Source: an uncultured Ruminococcus sp.
GTDB lineage: Bacteria > Bacillota > Clostridia > Oscillospirales > Ruminococcaceae
Length of the DNA stretch: 64,000 nucleotides
Direction of reading: 5' to 3'
Assembly: GCF_934476685.1 (NCBI RefSeq)
Contig: NZ_CAKSNX010000002.1
Coordinates: forward strand, 124,001 to 188,000
The translations under genes were made by a program, and so were the position numbers. The notes beneath the pieces were generated by a model that was not told the DNA's origin, did not search any database, and saw only the letters and a list, made by a program, of their open reading frames with translations. This document shows positions 8,015 through 21,163 of the stretch, one piece after another. The first letter of the stretch is position 1. Each line of letters begins with the position of its first letter.

Positions 8015-11000
8015 ATGGTGAATGTCAAGGACGTAAAACTTGGTAAGAATACCAGAAAAAGCTTTGCTAAGATCAATGAAGTCTTGGAAATGCCTAACCT
8101 TATCGAGGTACAGAAGAACTCGTATCAGTGGTTTATGGACGAGGGTCTGAAAGAGGTTTTCAGAGATGTTTCATCAATCACAGACTACAACGGCAATCTG
8201 GAGCTGACCTTTGTTGGTTACCGCTTTGACGAAGAGTCCAAGTACACAATCGCAGAGTGCAAGGCGAGGGACGCAACATATGCTGTTCCGCTGAGAGTTA
8301 CAGCAAGACTGAACAACATTGAGACCGGCGAAATCAAAGAGTCTGAAGTATTTATGGGCGATTTCCCGAAAATGACAGACAGCGGTACTTTCGTTATCAA
8401 CGGTGCAGAGCGTGTTATCGTTTCACAGCTGGTACGTTCCCCTGGCGTTTATTACGCTTTTGACAAGGACAAGACAGGTAAGGATCTTTTCAAGACCACA
8501 GTTATCCCTAACAGAGGTGCTTGGCTTGAGTACGAAATGGATTCAAACGACGTTGTCTATGTAAGAATCGACAAAAACAGAAAAATACCGATCACTACCT
8601 TTATAAGAGCACTGGGATTCGGTACAAATGAAGATATCGAAAATACTTTCGGCGTTGACGAAAGACTTTCACAGACTATCCTCCAGAAGGATCAGACTGC
8701 AAACAGAGAAGAGGCACTTCTTCAGGTTTATCAGAAGCTCCGTCCGGGCGAGCCTCCAACAGTTGAGTCTGCTGAAAATCACCTCAACAATCTCTTCTTT
8801 GACGCTAAGAGATACGATCTTTCAAGATTCGGAAGATATAAGTATAACAAGAAGCTGGGCGTAGGCTCACGTCTTTCAGGCCACAGGATCACAAGACCTA
8901 TCATCAACCCTATGACAGGCGAGATCATGGCTGAGGAAGGCGAACTTATCAATTACGATAAGGCTATGGAGATCGAAACAGCCGGTGTTAAGGAAGCTTT
9001 CGTAACAGTTGAAGTCAAGGAGTATGAAACTGCTCCGACAGGCGAAACTGTAACCAAGATGGTAGATAAGGAAGTTAAGATCATCGGAAGCGGAATGGTC
9101 GACCTTTCTGCATACGTTGACTTTGATCCTGCTGACTGCGGCATCAATGAAAAGGTTTCATTCGTTGTTCTGAAGGAGATCCTTGAAGAGTGCGGCGACA
9201 ATGAGGAAGAACTTATCGAAACTATCAAGTCAAGAGCTGACGAGCTTGTTCCTAAGCATATCATAATTGACGATATCGTTGCTACTGTTTCGTATTTCCT
9301 TAACCTCTGCGACGGAGTGGGAACTGTCGATGATATAGACCACCTCGGAAACAGAAGAATCCGTTCAGTTGGTGAGCTGCTCCAGAACCAGTTCAGGATC
9401 GGTTTTACAAGAATGGAAAGAGTTATCCGTGAAAGAATGAACATTCAGTCACAGGATTCAGAGGTAGTTACACCTACTGCTCTTATCAATATCAGACCTA
9501 TCACAGCAGCTATCAGAGAGTTCTTTGGTTCATCACCTCTGTCACAGTTCATGGACCAGAACAACCCTCTTGCTGAGCTGACACATAAAAGACGTCTTTC
9601 AGCCCTCGGACCTGGAGGCCTTTCAAGAGACCGTGCCGGATTTGAGGTTCGTGACGTTCACTATACACACTACGGAAGAATGTGTCCTATCGAGACTCCT
9701 GAAGGACCGAACATCGGACTTATCTCATATCTTGCATCTTTCGCAAGGATCAATGAGTACGGCTTTATCGAAGCTCCTTACAGAAAGGTCGATAAGGAAA
9801 CAGGCGTGGTAACAGACGAAGTTGTTTATATGACAGCTGACGTTGAAGATAACTTCATGGTAGCTCAGGCGAACGAACCTCTTACAGAGGATCACAAGTT
9901 CGCAAGGGCAAAGGTAAACGGCAGATACAGAGATCAGATCCTTGAGATCGAAAGAGAAAAGATCGACTTCATGGACGTTTCTCCTAAGATGGTAGTTTCA
10001 GTAGCTACTGCTTGTATCCCGTTCCTTGAAAACGACGACGCTAACCGTGCTCTTATGGGTGCGAACATGCAGAGACAGGCTGTGCCGCTGCTTAAGACAG
10101 AGTCACCTATCGTTGGTACAGGTATGGAATACAAGGCTTGTATCGACTCAGGTGTTGCAGTAGTTTCTAAGGAAGCAGGCGTTGTTGAAAGCGTTGACGC
10201 AGACAAGATCGTTATCCGTGAGGACAGCGGAAATCTGCGCACATATGAGCTTACAAAGTTCAAGAGATCAAACGCAGGTACTTGTACGAACCAGAGACCT
10301 ATCGTTGAAAAAGGCGAGAGGATCGAGGCTCACCAGATCATCGGTGACGGTCCTGCTACTTCAAACGGTGAGATCTCACTCGGTAAGAATGCACTTATCG
10401 GCTTCATGACATGGGAAGGTTACAACTACGAGGACGCCGTTCTTCTTAATGAAAACCTTGTAAAGCAGGATAAGTACACATCTATCCACATCGAAGACCT
10501 TGAAACTGAGGCTAGAGATACAAAGCTCGGACCTGAGGAGATCACAAGAGATATCCCTAACGTTGGTGAGGACGCTCTTAAGGATCTGGACGAGAATGGT
10601 ATAATAAGAATCGGTGCTGAAGTACGTTCGGGAGATATCCTTGTTGGTAAGGTAACTCCTAAGGGTGAAACTGAGCTGACAGCAGAGGAAAGACTCCTCA
10701 GAGCTATCTTCGGCGAAAAGGCAAGAGAAGTTAGAGATAATTCACTTAAGGTACCTCACGGCGAGGCAGGTACTATTATAGATGTTAAGATATTCACAAG
10801 AGAGAACTGCGACGAACTTTCTCCCGGAGTTAATATGCTCGTAAGATGCTATATCGCTCAGAAGAGAAAGATCTCTGTCGGAGATAAGATGGCGGGACGT
10901 CACGGTAACAAGGGTGTCGTTTCAAGAATACTTCCACAGGAAGATATGCCGTTCCTTGAAGATGGTACACCGCTTGATATCTGTCTTAATCCTCTCGGCG

Positions 11001-11860
11001 TACCTTCACGTATGAATATCGGTCAGGTTCTTGAAGTTCATCTTGGTATGGCTGCAAAGGCACTTGGCTGGAAGATCATGACACCTGTATTCGACGGCGC
11101 TCACGAGGCAGACATCAGAGAATGCTTCAGAATGGCGCAGCAGAATTATCTTGAGCATAAGGATGATGATTTCGAGATCCACAAGATGACAGACGTTATC
11201 AATCCTAATGCTATCAGCATGAGCGAGGACGGAAAGTTTACCGTTTATGACGGAAGAACAGGCGAGAAGTTCGATAACCGTGTTACAGTAGGTTATATGT
11301 ACTACCTCAAGCTCCACCACCTCGTTGACGATAAGATCCACGCACGTTCAGTTGGTCCTTACTCACTGGTAACTCAGCAGCCTCTCGGAGGTAAAGCTCA
11401 GTTCGGCGGACAAAGATTCGGAGAAATGGAAGTTTGGGCTCTTGAAGCATACGGCGCAGCTTATACTCTTCAGGAGATCCTTACTGTTAAGTCTGACGAC
11501 CTTAACGGACGTGTTAAGACATATGAGGCTATCGTTAAGGGACAGAACGTTCCTAAGCCTGGCGTACCTGAGGCATTCAAGGTCCTCATCAAGGAACTTC
11601 AGTCACTCTGTCTTGATATCAAGGTGCTTAATATCAATAATGAGGAGATCGACCTCAAGCAGAAATTCGACGACGATGATGATTTCGTACCTGCAGCATA
11701 TGCAGATGATAACACATCTATGACAGCTGCTGATTCAGGCGACTTCGACGAAGGCTTTATGGCTGAGGACGAGGACGGCGTATCAGAACTGGATTCAGCA
11801 TCAGCTGACGGCGAATTTGACGATTACAGCGACGACGATTCTGATCTGTTCCTTGACTGA
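8015..11860 (+). CDS. rpoB: RNA polymerase beta subunit
   Basis: A 1281-residue beta subunit of RNA polymerase, carrying half of the catalytic centre and the rifampicin pocket. The rif region around residues 505-540 (QFMDQNNPLAELTHKRRLSA) has the usual Asp, His and Ser, so no resistance change is seen. GDKMAGRHGNKG and the C-terminal QPLGGKAQFGGQRFGEMEVW block are intact. The last ~60 residues form a very acidic tail rich in Asp and Glu. A GTG at 8003 overlaps the AAGGAG site; the ATG at 8015 is chosen. rplJ and rplL, usual neighbours, are absent upstream. It forms an operon with rpoC. Confidence 0.98.
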   Translation: MVNVKDVKLGKNTRKSFAKINEVLEMPNLIEVQKNSYQWFMDEGLKEVFRDVSSITDYNGNLELTFVGYRFDEESKYTIAECKARDATYAVPLRVTARLNNIETGEIKESEVFMGDFPKMTDSGTFVINGAERVIVSQLVRSPGVYYAFDKDKTGKDLFKTTVIPNRGAWLEYEMDSNDVVYVRIDKNRKIPITTFIRALGFGTNEDIENTFGVDERLSQTILQKDQTANREEALLQVYQKLRPGEPPTVESAENHLNNLFFDAKRYDLSRFGRYKYNKKLGVGSRLSGHRITRPIINPMTGEIMAEEGELINYDKAMEIETAGVKEAFVTVEVKEYETAPTGETVTKMVDKEVKIIGSGMVDLSAYVDFDPADCGINEKVSFVVLKEILEECGDNEEELIETIKSRADELVPKHIIIDDIVATVSYFLNLCDGVGTVDDIDHLGNRRIRSVGELLQNQFRIGFTRMERVIRERMNIQSQDSEVVTPTALINIRPITAAIREFFGSSPLSQFMDQNNPLAELTHKRRLSALGPGGLSRDRAGFEVRDVHYTHYGRMCPIETPEGPNIGLISYLASFARINEYGFIEAPYRKVDKETGVVTDEVVYMTADVEDNFMVAQANEPLTEDHKFARAKVNGRYRDQILEIEREKIDFMDVSPKMVVSVATACIPFLENDDANRALMGANMQRQAVPLLKTESPIVGTGMEYKACIDSGVAVVSKEAGVVESVDADKIVIREDSGNLRTYELTKFKRSNAGTCTNQRPIVEKGERIEAHQIIGDGPATSNGEISLGKNALIGFMTWEGYNYEDAVLLNENLVKQDKYTSIHIEDLETEARDTKLGPEEITRDIPNVGEDALKDLDENGIIRIGAEVRSGDILVGKVTPKGETELTAEERLLRAIFGEKAREVRDNSLKVPHGEAGTIIDVKIFTRENCDELSPGVNMLVRCYIAQKRKISVGDKMAGRHGNKGVVSRILPQEDMPFLEDGTPLDICLNPLGVPSRMNIGQVLEVHLGMAAKALGWKIMTPVFDGAHEADIRECFRMAQQNYLEHKDDDFEIHKMTDVINPNAISMSEDGKFTVYDGRTGEKFDNRVTVGYMYYLKLHHLVDDKIHARSVGPYSLVTQQPLGGKAQFGGQRFGEMEVWALEAYGAAYTLQEILTVKSDDLNGRVKTYEAIVKGQNVPKPGVPEAFKVLIKELQSLCLDIKVLNINNEEIDLKQKFDDDDDFVPAAYADDNTSMTAADSGDFDEGFMAEDEDGVSELDSASADGEFDDYSDDDSDLFLD

Positions 11861-11880
11861 TAAACAGATCATACAGGCAG

Positions 11881-11900
11881 CGGACGGTATGTCCCGTCCG
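11881..11900 (+). other. Hairpin in the rpoB-rpoC spacer
   Basis: CGGACGG (11881-11887) pairs perfectly with CCGTCCG (11894-11900) across a 6-nt loop. There is no T-run, so it is not a standard terminator; it may be a processing or stability element. Confidence 0.5.
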
Positions 11901-11951
11901 TGCGCCTTTCATACAAACGTGTTCAATTAAAACAGGAAGAGGGTACTGCTG

Positions 11952-15530
<3,579 letters not shown>

Positions 15531-15555
15531 TAACCTGTCCAAATCAAATTTAATC

Positions 15556-15590
15556 AGAGCTGCTGCAGTAAAATGCGGCGGCTCTTTTTT
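15556..15590 (+). terminator. Intrinsic terminator of rpoBC
   Basis: An 11-bp stem with two G-T pairs (15556-15566 with 15575-15585), an 8-nt loop and a run of seven T. Confidence 0.85.
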
Positions 15591-15649
15591 ATAATGCAAT
15601 GCAACCTTTTATGCTGTTCGTGCGTTTTAATTGGTAAGGGGTGATGAAG

Positions 15650-16117
15650 ATGGATAAAAAATCCGAAAAAATATATGCTGATATAGTTGAGGAGTTTTCT
15701 GATATGGTCACACGGCTTTGTATCGTACATACGGGAAATTTTACAGACGCCGAAGACTGTTATCAGAATGTTTTCTTCAAATTGTTCAATGCTCTCGAAA
15801 AAGGAAGTATCCCCAATGTAAAAGCATGGCTTATAAAAGTCACTCTTAATGAATGCAGAAGTGTGCTGAGGTATCGGCTAAGAAAAAATACAGTAAATAT
15901 CAGCGAGGTAACAGCTGCCGCAGAAGATAAAAGAGAATTTGAAATGCTGGAGCTTATTTACGGACTTCCGCCGAGATACAGAGATGTAATTTACCTTTAC
16001 TATTATGAACAACTGACGATAGAAGAGATATCGTCAGTAACACGAACAAAAGAAAATACAGTGAAGTCGCAGCTTAAAAGAGGAAGAGAAAAGCTGAAAG
16101 GTCTTCTTGAAGAATGA
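15650..16117 (+). CDS. ECF-type sigma-70 family RNA polymerase sigma factor
   Basis: A 155-residue sigma factor with region 2 in the first half (the core-binding segment around DAEDCYQNVFFKLF) and region 4 helix-turn-helix in the second (LPPRYRDVIYLYYYEQLT followed by TVKSQLKRGREKLK). Regions 1 and 3 are missing, as in ECF sigmas. The ATG at 15650 lies 8 nt after the AAGGGG site; the GTG at 15641 and ATG at 15644 are closer to it. It is followed after 12 bp by a membrane protein that is probably its anti-sigma factor. It lies where Firmicutes often have an L7Ae-like gene, between rpoC and rpsL. Confidence 0.88.
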   Translation: MDKKSEKIYADIVEEFSDMVTRLCIVHTGNFTDAEDCYQNVFFKLFNALEKGSIPNVKAWLIKVTLNECRSVLRYRLRKNTVNISEVTAAAEDKREFEMLELIYGLPPRYRDVIYLYYYEQLTIEEISSVTRTKENTVKSQLKRGREKLKGLLEE

Positions 16118-16129
16118 AAGGAGCGCATT

Positions 16130-17725
16130 ATGAAAAAGCTAACGGTTTTTGACAGGTATACGACACCAGAAGAATGGAAAAGACAAGCTCTTGAAAATCC
16201 GCATAAAGGTAAACCAAAACTTAAACGCTGGCAGTTTGCGGCAGCAGTGTGCACTACCTGTACAGTTATATTATGTATGGTCATGCTTCCTTATCTTAAT
16301 AGTGCATATCAGTATGCAAATCAGCCTGAAAGACCTGAATCTGAGTTGTATGATTCGTCAACAGATAAAAGTATCGACCAGTCAAATGTAAAAAAGCGGA
16401 TCGTAGAGAGAATGCGCAGTGACTTTGACTGTGTTGTCACGGGTCTAATACTGGGCGGCAATGAAAATACCTCACAAATTACTGTATATGTTACAGAAAA
16501 AGCTGAGGCAAATGTTAATGCTTCAATATTAGAAGGACAAATTTTAAATTTAAGCATACAGCCAACAGGCTGGCTTTATACAGAAAATTCAAAAACTTCC
16601 GGTCTTGTGGGAATTGAAAAAAATATTGGCAACCTTGCTGTATTTGGAATGAATTTCAGCAACACAGATGATATGAGAGATGATACAGCAGAGGGTTATG
16701 CCGATCTGGGAGCAGGAAATGACCCTATACTTGATGGAGTCATAGAAACAGCAGATCTGCTGACTAACAATGGAGAAGAAACATATTACGATCAGACAAA
16801 AGACGATATAGTTATAAATACTTTTGGACAGCATATGCAGCTCCAGCCTTTGATAACATATGAGACATCTTCATACAATATAAAGCCTATGAGTGCGATA
16901 AGTATTTGGTATCATGATAACAGCGGCAGCAAAGAATATAATGATGTTTACAGAATGGTTTATATTTTCAGAATAGAAGAAACAAACGGCGGTGCGATAA
17001 AAGGCGAGATCGAAAATATGGAGGGAAATGCTGTCCAGATCATAATGAACAGTCAGAATACCGAAGCAACATTTTCCGCAGCAGCGGATATCAGCGGAAT
17101 GAATGCAAGTATTCAATACAGCGTAATGAAAGATCTAAAGGACGATACAGCTGTTTACCTGAAAGCGGAGGTAACTCCAAGAAGCCATGCAGAATATTTC
17201 ACATATGCAGATATTGCTTTCTATTTTGGCAGCAATGACATTGACAATGTAATAGCAGATGATGAAGTAGGAGATGTTCTCAGCGAATGTGTAATTGACT
17301 ACTGTTATCAGGATAAGAATGCAGAGCTTGACAACGGCAAGATACTTCCGAAAATTGAACTTGATGTACCTGATAATGCAGGGTTCAGTGCTGAATGTGT
17401 GAGAAGAAGCCTGTTATATTATGACGATGAAAATGGCAAAGTACGAACCATTAATTATGTTATAAAACTGGAATCTAATGATCCTTTGAACAATATGACA
17501 TCCAATAATAGGACATCTGAGCTGAAATTCAATGATGAGATATGGCAAATGAATATTACCTGTGCGGATAATGAAAACAATGCAATAGATTCAGAGGCAT
17601 ATGTTATCTCCACAGAAGGCTTTTATAATGATACTGTGCAGTATATCACTTTTGATCTTAAGATAAATACTTCTGACGCAGATATAGCTGATATCACACC
17701 AATATTGCAGTTCGTACAGAAATAG
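16130..17725 (+). CDS. Single-pass membrane protein, probable anti-sigma factor
   Basis: A 531-residue protein with a cytosolic N-terminus of about 34 residues, one membrane segment near residues 35-55, and a large extracytoplasmic part of about 475 residues rich in Asn, Asp, Thr and beta-prone segments. This layout and its position directly behind an ECF sigma gene (12 bp, own GGAG site) suggest a membrane-anchored anti-sigma or sensor that holds the sigma factor until an extracellular signal arrives. I see no zinc-finger (HxxxCxxC) motif, so sigma binding would have to use another surface. The function is inferred from context only. Confidence 0.65.
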   Translation: MKKLTVFDRYTTPEEWKRQALENPHKGKPKLKRWQFAAAVCTTCTVILCMVMLPYLNSAYQYANQPERPESELYDSSTDKSIDQSNVKKRIVERMRSDFDCVVTGLILGGNENTSQITVYVTEKAEANVNASILEGQILNLSIQPTGWLYTENSKTSGLVGIEKNIGNLAVFGMNFSNTDDMRDDTAEGYADLGAGNDPILDGVIETADLLTNNGEETYYDQTKDDIVINTFGQHMQLQPLITYETSSYNIKPMSAISIWYHDNSGSKEYNDVYRMVYIFRIEETNGGAIKGEIENMEGNAVQIIMNSQNTEATFSAAADISGMNASIQYSVMKDLKDDTAVYLKAEVTPRSHAEYFTYADIAFYFGSNDIDNVIADDEVGDVLSECVIDYCYQDKNAELDNGKILPKIELDVPDNAGFSAECVRRSLLYYDDENGKVRTINYVIKLESNDPLNNMTSNNRTSELKFNDEIWQMNITCADNENNAIDSEAYVISTEGFYNDTVQYITFDLKINTSDADIADITPILQFVQK

Positions 17726-17780
17726 AAACTTTAAATATTAATATAATGAAAATTTTTATTAGAATTTGATTTAATAGCTA

Positions 17781-17809
17781 TTGACAAGCCTTATTGTATG
17801 GTGTATAAT
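17781..17809 (+). promoter_or_regulatory. Promoter of the rpsL-rpsG-fusA operon
   Basis: A perfect consensus TTGACA (17781-17786), 17 bp, TATAAT (17804-17809), about 60 bp before rpsL. Confidence 0.85.
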
Positions 17810-17868
17810 AAGCAAGTACGCTGATGCAAAAAGGGCGTATACTATAATTTTATGAAAGGAGAGAAAAC

Positions 17869-18294
17869 ATGCCAACCTTTAACCAGTTAGTAAGAAAGGG
17901 AAGAAATGTCCTCGCAGACAAGTCAACAGCACCTGCTCTTCAGAAGGGATTCAACTCAAAGAAGAAGACATCTATCGATCAGAGCTGTCCTCAGAAGCGT
18001 GGCGTATGCACAGTTGTAAGAACTGCTACACCTAAGAAGCCTAACTCAGCTATGAGAAAGGTTGCCAGAGTTAAGCTTACAAACGGTTACGAAGTAACTG
18101 CTTATATCCCTGGTATCGGACATAATCTTCAGGAACACTCAGTTGTTCTTATCAGAGGCGGACGTGTAAAGGACCTCCCTGGTGTAAGATATCACATCAT
18201 CCGTGGTACACTCGATGCACAGGGCGTTGCAAAGAGAATGCAGGCTAGATCCAAGTACGGCGCTAAGAGACCAAAGGCAGGAGCAGCCAAGTAA
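17869..18294 (+). CDS. rpsL: 30S ribosomal protein S12
   Basis: A 141-residue S12, part of the decoding centre of the small subunit. The PKKPNSAMRK and RVKDLPGVRYH loops carry the two lysines whose changes give streptomycin resistance, and both are present. It is slightly longer than the E. coli protein, with an extra Lys/Ala-rich end as in other Firmicutes. A GGAG site precedes the ATG. First gene of rpsL-rpsG-fusA. Confidence 0.98.
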   Translation: MPTFNQLVRKGRNVLADKSTAPALQKGFNSKKKTSIDQSCPQKRGVCTVVRTATPKKPNSAMRKVARVKLTNGYEVTAYIPGIGHNLQEHSVVLIRGGRVKDLPGVRYHIIRGTLDAQGVAKRMQARSKYGAKRPKAGAAK

Positions 18295-18479
18295 TTTACT
18301 GAAATAGCTCGATATTTAAAGGAATAACTCATTGCCGCATAAGCGGAGACCACAGTTTAAGTGGAGTGATTAACATAGATTAAGTAGCTCTGCAAGGAAC
18401 TGACGGGGCTGCAGCGTATTTCGGTATGGCTGCAGAGCGAGTACCTATGAATTCATTATTTGTGAAGGAGGGAATTAAA
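18295..18479 (+). promoter_or_regulatory. rpsL-rpsG spacer with possible structured leader
   Basis: A 185-bp spacer, long for this operon. GCTCTGCA (18387-18394) is the exact complement of TGCAGAGC (18431-18438), and a second GCTGCAG copy between them allows a competing pairing. S7 is the classical translational autoregulator of the str operon, so a binding site here is plausible, but I cannot align it to a known S7 site. Confidence 0.4.
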
Positions 18480-18950
18480 GTGCCAAGAAGAGGTAGAGTT
18501 ACTAAGAGAGACGTGCTTCAGGATCCAGTATACAATTCTAAGCTTGTAACACGTCTTGTAAACAACATCATGCTCGACGGTAAGAAGGGCGTAGCTCAGA
18601 AGATCGTTTACGGAGCATTTGAAATCGTTGAAGAAAAGACAGGTCGTCCAGCACTTGAGGTATTTGAAGAAGCAATGGATAACATTATGCCAGAGCTCGA
18701 AGTTAAGGCTCGCCGTGTGGGCGGTGCAACTTACCAGGTACCAATGGAGGTTAGACCTGACAGACGTCAGACTCTCGGTCTGAGATGGATAACAAAGTAT
18801 TCTCGTGAAAGAAACGAGGAGACAATGAAGGAAAGACTTGCAGCTGAAATTCTTGACGCTCTTAACGGCGTTGGCGGTTCATGCAAGAAGCGTGACGACA
18901 CACACAAGATGGCAGAAGCAAACAAGGCTTTCGCTCATTACAGATGGTAA
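18480..18950 (+). CDS. rpsG: 30S ribosomal protein S7
   Basis: A 156-residue S7, which nucleates assembly of the 30S head and contacts the exit site. The start is GTG 18480, giving the expected N-terminus PRRGRV right after a perfect GAAGGAGG site. The open frame reaching back to 18426 would add 18 residues not found in S7. Conserved blocks such as LVNNIMLDGKK, VGGATYQVP and RNEETM are intact. Second gene of rpsL-rpsG-fusA. Confidence 0.97.
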   Translation: MPRRGRVTKRDVLQDPVYNSKLVTRLVNNIMLDGKKGVAQKIVYGAFEIVEEKTGRPALEVFEEAMDNIMPELEVKARRVGGATYQVPMEVRPDRRQTLGLRWITKYSRERNEETMKERLAAEILDALNGVGGSCKKRDDTHKMAEANKAFAHYRW

Positions 18951-18971
18951 TAGTATAAAAGGAGGATATAT

Positions 18972-21053
18972 ATGGCAAGAGAATGTAAATTGCAGGATTA
19001 CCGTAATATCGGTATCATGGCACACATCGACGCCGGTAAAACAACTACTACAGAACGTATCCTGTTTTATACTGGAGTAAACTATAAGATAGGTGAAACT
19101 CATGACGGAGCTTCAACTATGGACTGGATGGCACAGGAGAAGGAGAGAGGTATCACAATTACTTCTGCTGCTACTACTTGCTACTGGAAGGGTCACAGAC
19201 TTAACATCATCGACACTCCAGGTCACGTTGACTTTACAGTCGAAGTTGAAAGATCCCTCAGAGTTCTTGATGGTTCTGTAACAGTTCTTTGCGCTAAGGG
19301 CGGTGTTGAACCACAGACTGAAACCGTTTGGAGACAGGCTGATAATTACAAGGTACCAAGAATGGTATATGTAAACAAGATGGATATCATGGGTGCAGAC
19401 TTCTACAATGTTCTGAATATGCTTCATGAAAGACTTCAGTGCAATGCTGTTCCTATCCAGCTCCCAATCGGCTCAGAAGATGATTTTAAGGGTATTGTCG
19501 ACCTTCTCGAAATGAAGGCATATATCTATTATGATGATCTCGGAAAGGATATCCGTCAGGAAGAGATTCCTGAGGATCTCAGAGAAAAGGCAGAGCAGTA
19601 TCATACAGATCTTATCGAGCACCTCGCTGAGGTTGACGATGATATCGCTGAAAAGTACTTTGCTGATGAAGAGATCACGATCGACGAGATGAAGAAGGTT
19701 ATCAGAAAGAGTACTATTGACAATACAATGGTACCTGTAACCTGCGGTACTTCATATAAGAACAAGGGCGTACAGAAGCTTCTCGATGCTATTGTTGATT
19801 ATATGCCATCTCCGATCGATGTACCTCACATCAAGGGTGTTAACCCTGATACAGGTGAGGAGTGCGAGAGAATTTCCGGTGACAATCAGCCATTCTCAGC
19901 TCTTGCATTCAAGATCGCAACTGACCCATTCGTAGGTAAGCTTTGCTACTTCAGAGTTTACTCTGGTGTGCTTACAGCTGGTTCTACCGTTTACAACTCC
20001 ACAAAGGACAAGGACGAGAGAATCGGAAGAATCGTTCAGATGCACTCTAACGACAGAAAAGATATCGATACAATTTACGCAGGCGACATCGGTGCTGCTA
20101 TCGGTCTTAAGAATACAACAACAGGTGATACTCTCTGTGATGAGAAGAACCCTGTAATTCTTGAGTCTATGGAATTCCCTGAGCCTGTTATCCAGCTGGC
20201 TATTGAGCCTAAGACTAAGGCTGGTCAGGAAAAGATGGGTATTGCTCTTGCAAAGCTTGCAGAAGAAGACCCAACATTCAGAACTTATACTTCTGAAGAA
20301 ACAGGACAGACAATCATCGCCGGAATGGGCGAGCTTCACCTCGAAATCATCGTAGACAGACTTCTCCGTGAGTTCAAGGTAGAGGCTAACGTTGGTGCTC
20401 CTCAGGTTTCTTATAAGGAAACAATCACTAAGGAAGCTAATGTTGACTACAAGTATGCTAAGCAGTCAGGTGGTAAGGGTCAGTACGGTCACGTTAAGAT
20501 CAATGTATTCCCTAACGAGTCTGGTGCAGGCTACGAGTTTGTAAACAAGGTTGTCGGCGGATCAATTCCTAAGGAATATATCCCTGCTGTTGACGCTGGT
20601 ATCAAGGGCGCTATGGAAAGCGGTGTACTCGCTGGCTTCCAGGTAGTTGACTGTAAGGTTGAGCTTTATGATGGATCTTACCACGAAGTAGACTCATCAG
20701 AAATGGCATTTAAGATCGCCGGTTCTATGGCGTTCAAGGAAGCTATGAGAAAGGCTAACCCAATCATCCTTGAGCCTATCATGAAGGTTTCAGTTATCGC
20801 TCCTGATGATTATCTCGGTACTGTTATCGGTGACCTTAACTCTCGCCGTGGACAGATCCTTGGTCAGGAACAGAGAACAGGTGCTGTTCAGGTTGACGCA
20901 CTTGTACCACTTTCTGAAATGTTCGGTTACTCAAACGACCTCCGTTCAAAGACACAGGGTCGTGGACAGTACTCAATGGAGCCTCACAGCTATACACAGG
21001 TTCCTAAGTCAATTTCTGAGAAGATCATGTCTTCAAGAAATAAGGGCGAATAA
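18972..21053 (+). CDS. fusA: Elongation factor G
   Basis: A 693-residue translocase GTPase that moves tRNA and mRNA through the ribosome. The G1 loop is AHIDAGKTTTTER, followed by the switch II region DTPGHVDFT and the NKMD motif. Domains II-V follow at full length, ending SYTQVPKSISEKI. A GGAGG site precedes the ATG 21 bp after rpsG, so it is translated from the same operon. Confidence 0.98.
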   Translation: MARECKLQDYRNIGIMAHIDAGKTTTTERILFYTGVNYKIGETHDGASTMDWMAQEKERGITITSAATTCYWKGHRLNIIDTPGHVDFTVEVERSLRVLDGSVTVLCAKGGVEPQTETVWRQADNYKVPRMVYVNKMDIMGADFYNVLNMLHERLQCNAVPIQLPIGSEDDFKGIVDLLEMKAYIYYDDLGKDIRQEEIPEDLREKAEQYHTDLIEHLAEVDDDIAEKYFADEEITIDEMKKVIRKSTIDNTMVPVTCGTSYKNKGVQKLLDAIVDYMPSPIDVPHIKGVNPDTGEECERISGDNQPFSALAFKIATDPFVGKLCYFRVYSGVLTAGSTVYNSTKDKDERIGRIVQMHSNDRKDIDTIYAGDIGAAIGLKNTTTGDTLCDEKNPVILESMEFPEPVIQLAIEPKTKAGQEKMGIALAKLAEEDPTFRTYTSEETGQTIIAGMGELHLEIIVDRLLREFKVEANVGAPQVSYKETITKEANVDYKYAKQSGGKGQYGHVKINVFPNESGAGYEFVNKVVGGSIPKEYIPAVDAGIKGAMESGVLAGFQVVDCKVELYDGSYHEVDSSEMAFKIAGSMAFKEAMRKANPIILEPIMKVSVIAPDDYLGTVIGDLNSRRGQILGQEQRTGAVQVDALVPLSEMFGYSNDLRSKTQGRGQYSMEPHSYTQVPKSISEKIMSSRNKGE

Positions 21054-21081
21054 GTTTTGTGTAAAAACTTTTAAAAAGCTC

Positions 21082-21110
21082 TTGCATTTCACAGAAATAT
21101 TTGATATAAT
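21082..21110 (+). promoter_or_regulatory. tuf promoter
   Basis: TTGCAT (21082-21087), 17 bp, TATAAT (21105-21110). It gives tuf its own transcription start in the fusA-tuf spacer. Confidence 0.75.
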
Positions 21111-21163
21111 TATACTACGGTATGTTAATTTGAAAATAATTTATTTTAAGGAGGAAAATTCCT

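Noticed and set aside
8015..11860. Rifampicin-resistance change in rpoB
   Set aside because: The key Asp, His and Ser positions of the rif region are the usual sensitive residues.
18426..18479. N-terminal extension of rpsG
   Set aside because: The extra 18 residues are not part of S7, and GTG 18480 has a near-perfect ribosome binding site.
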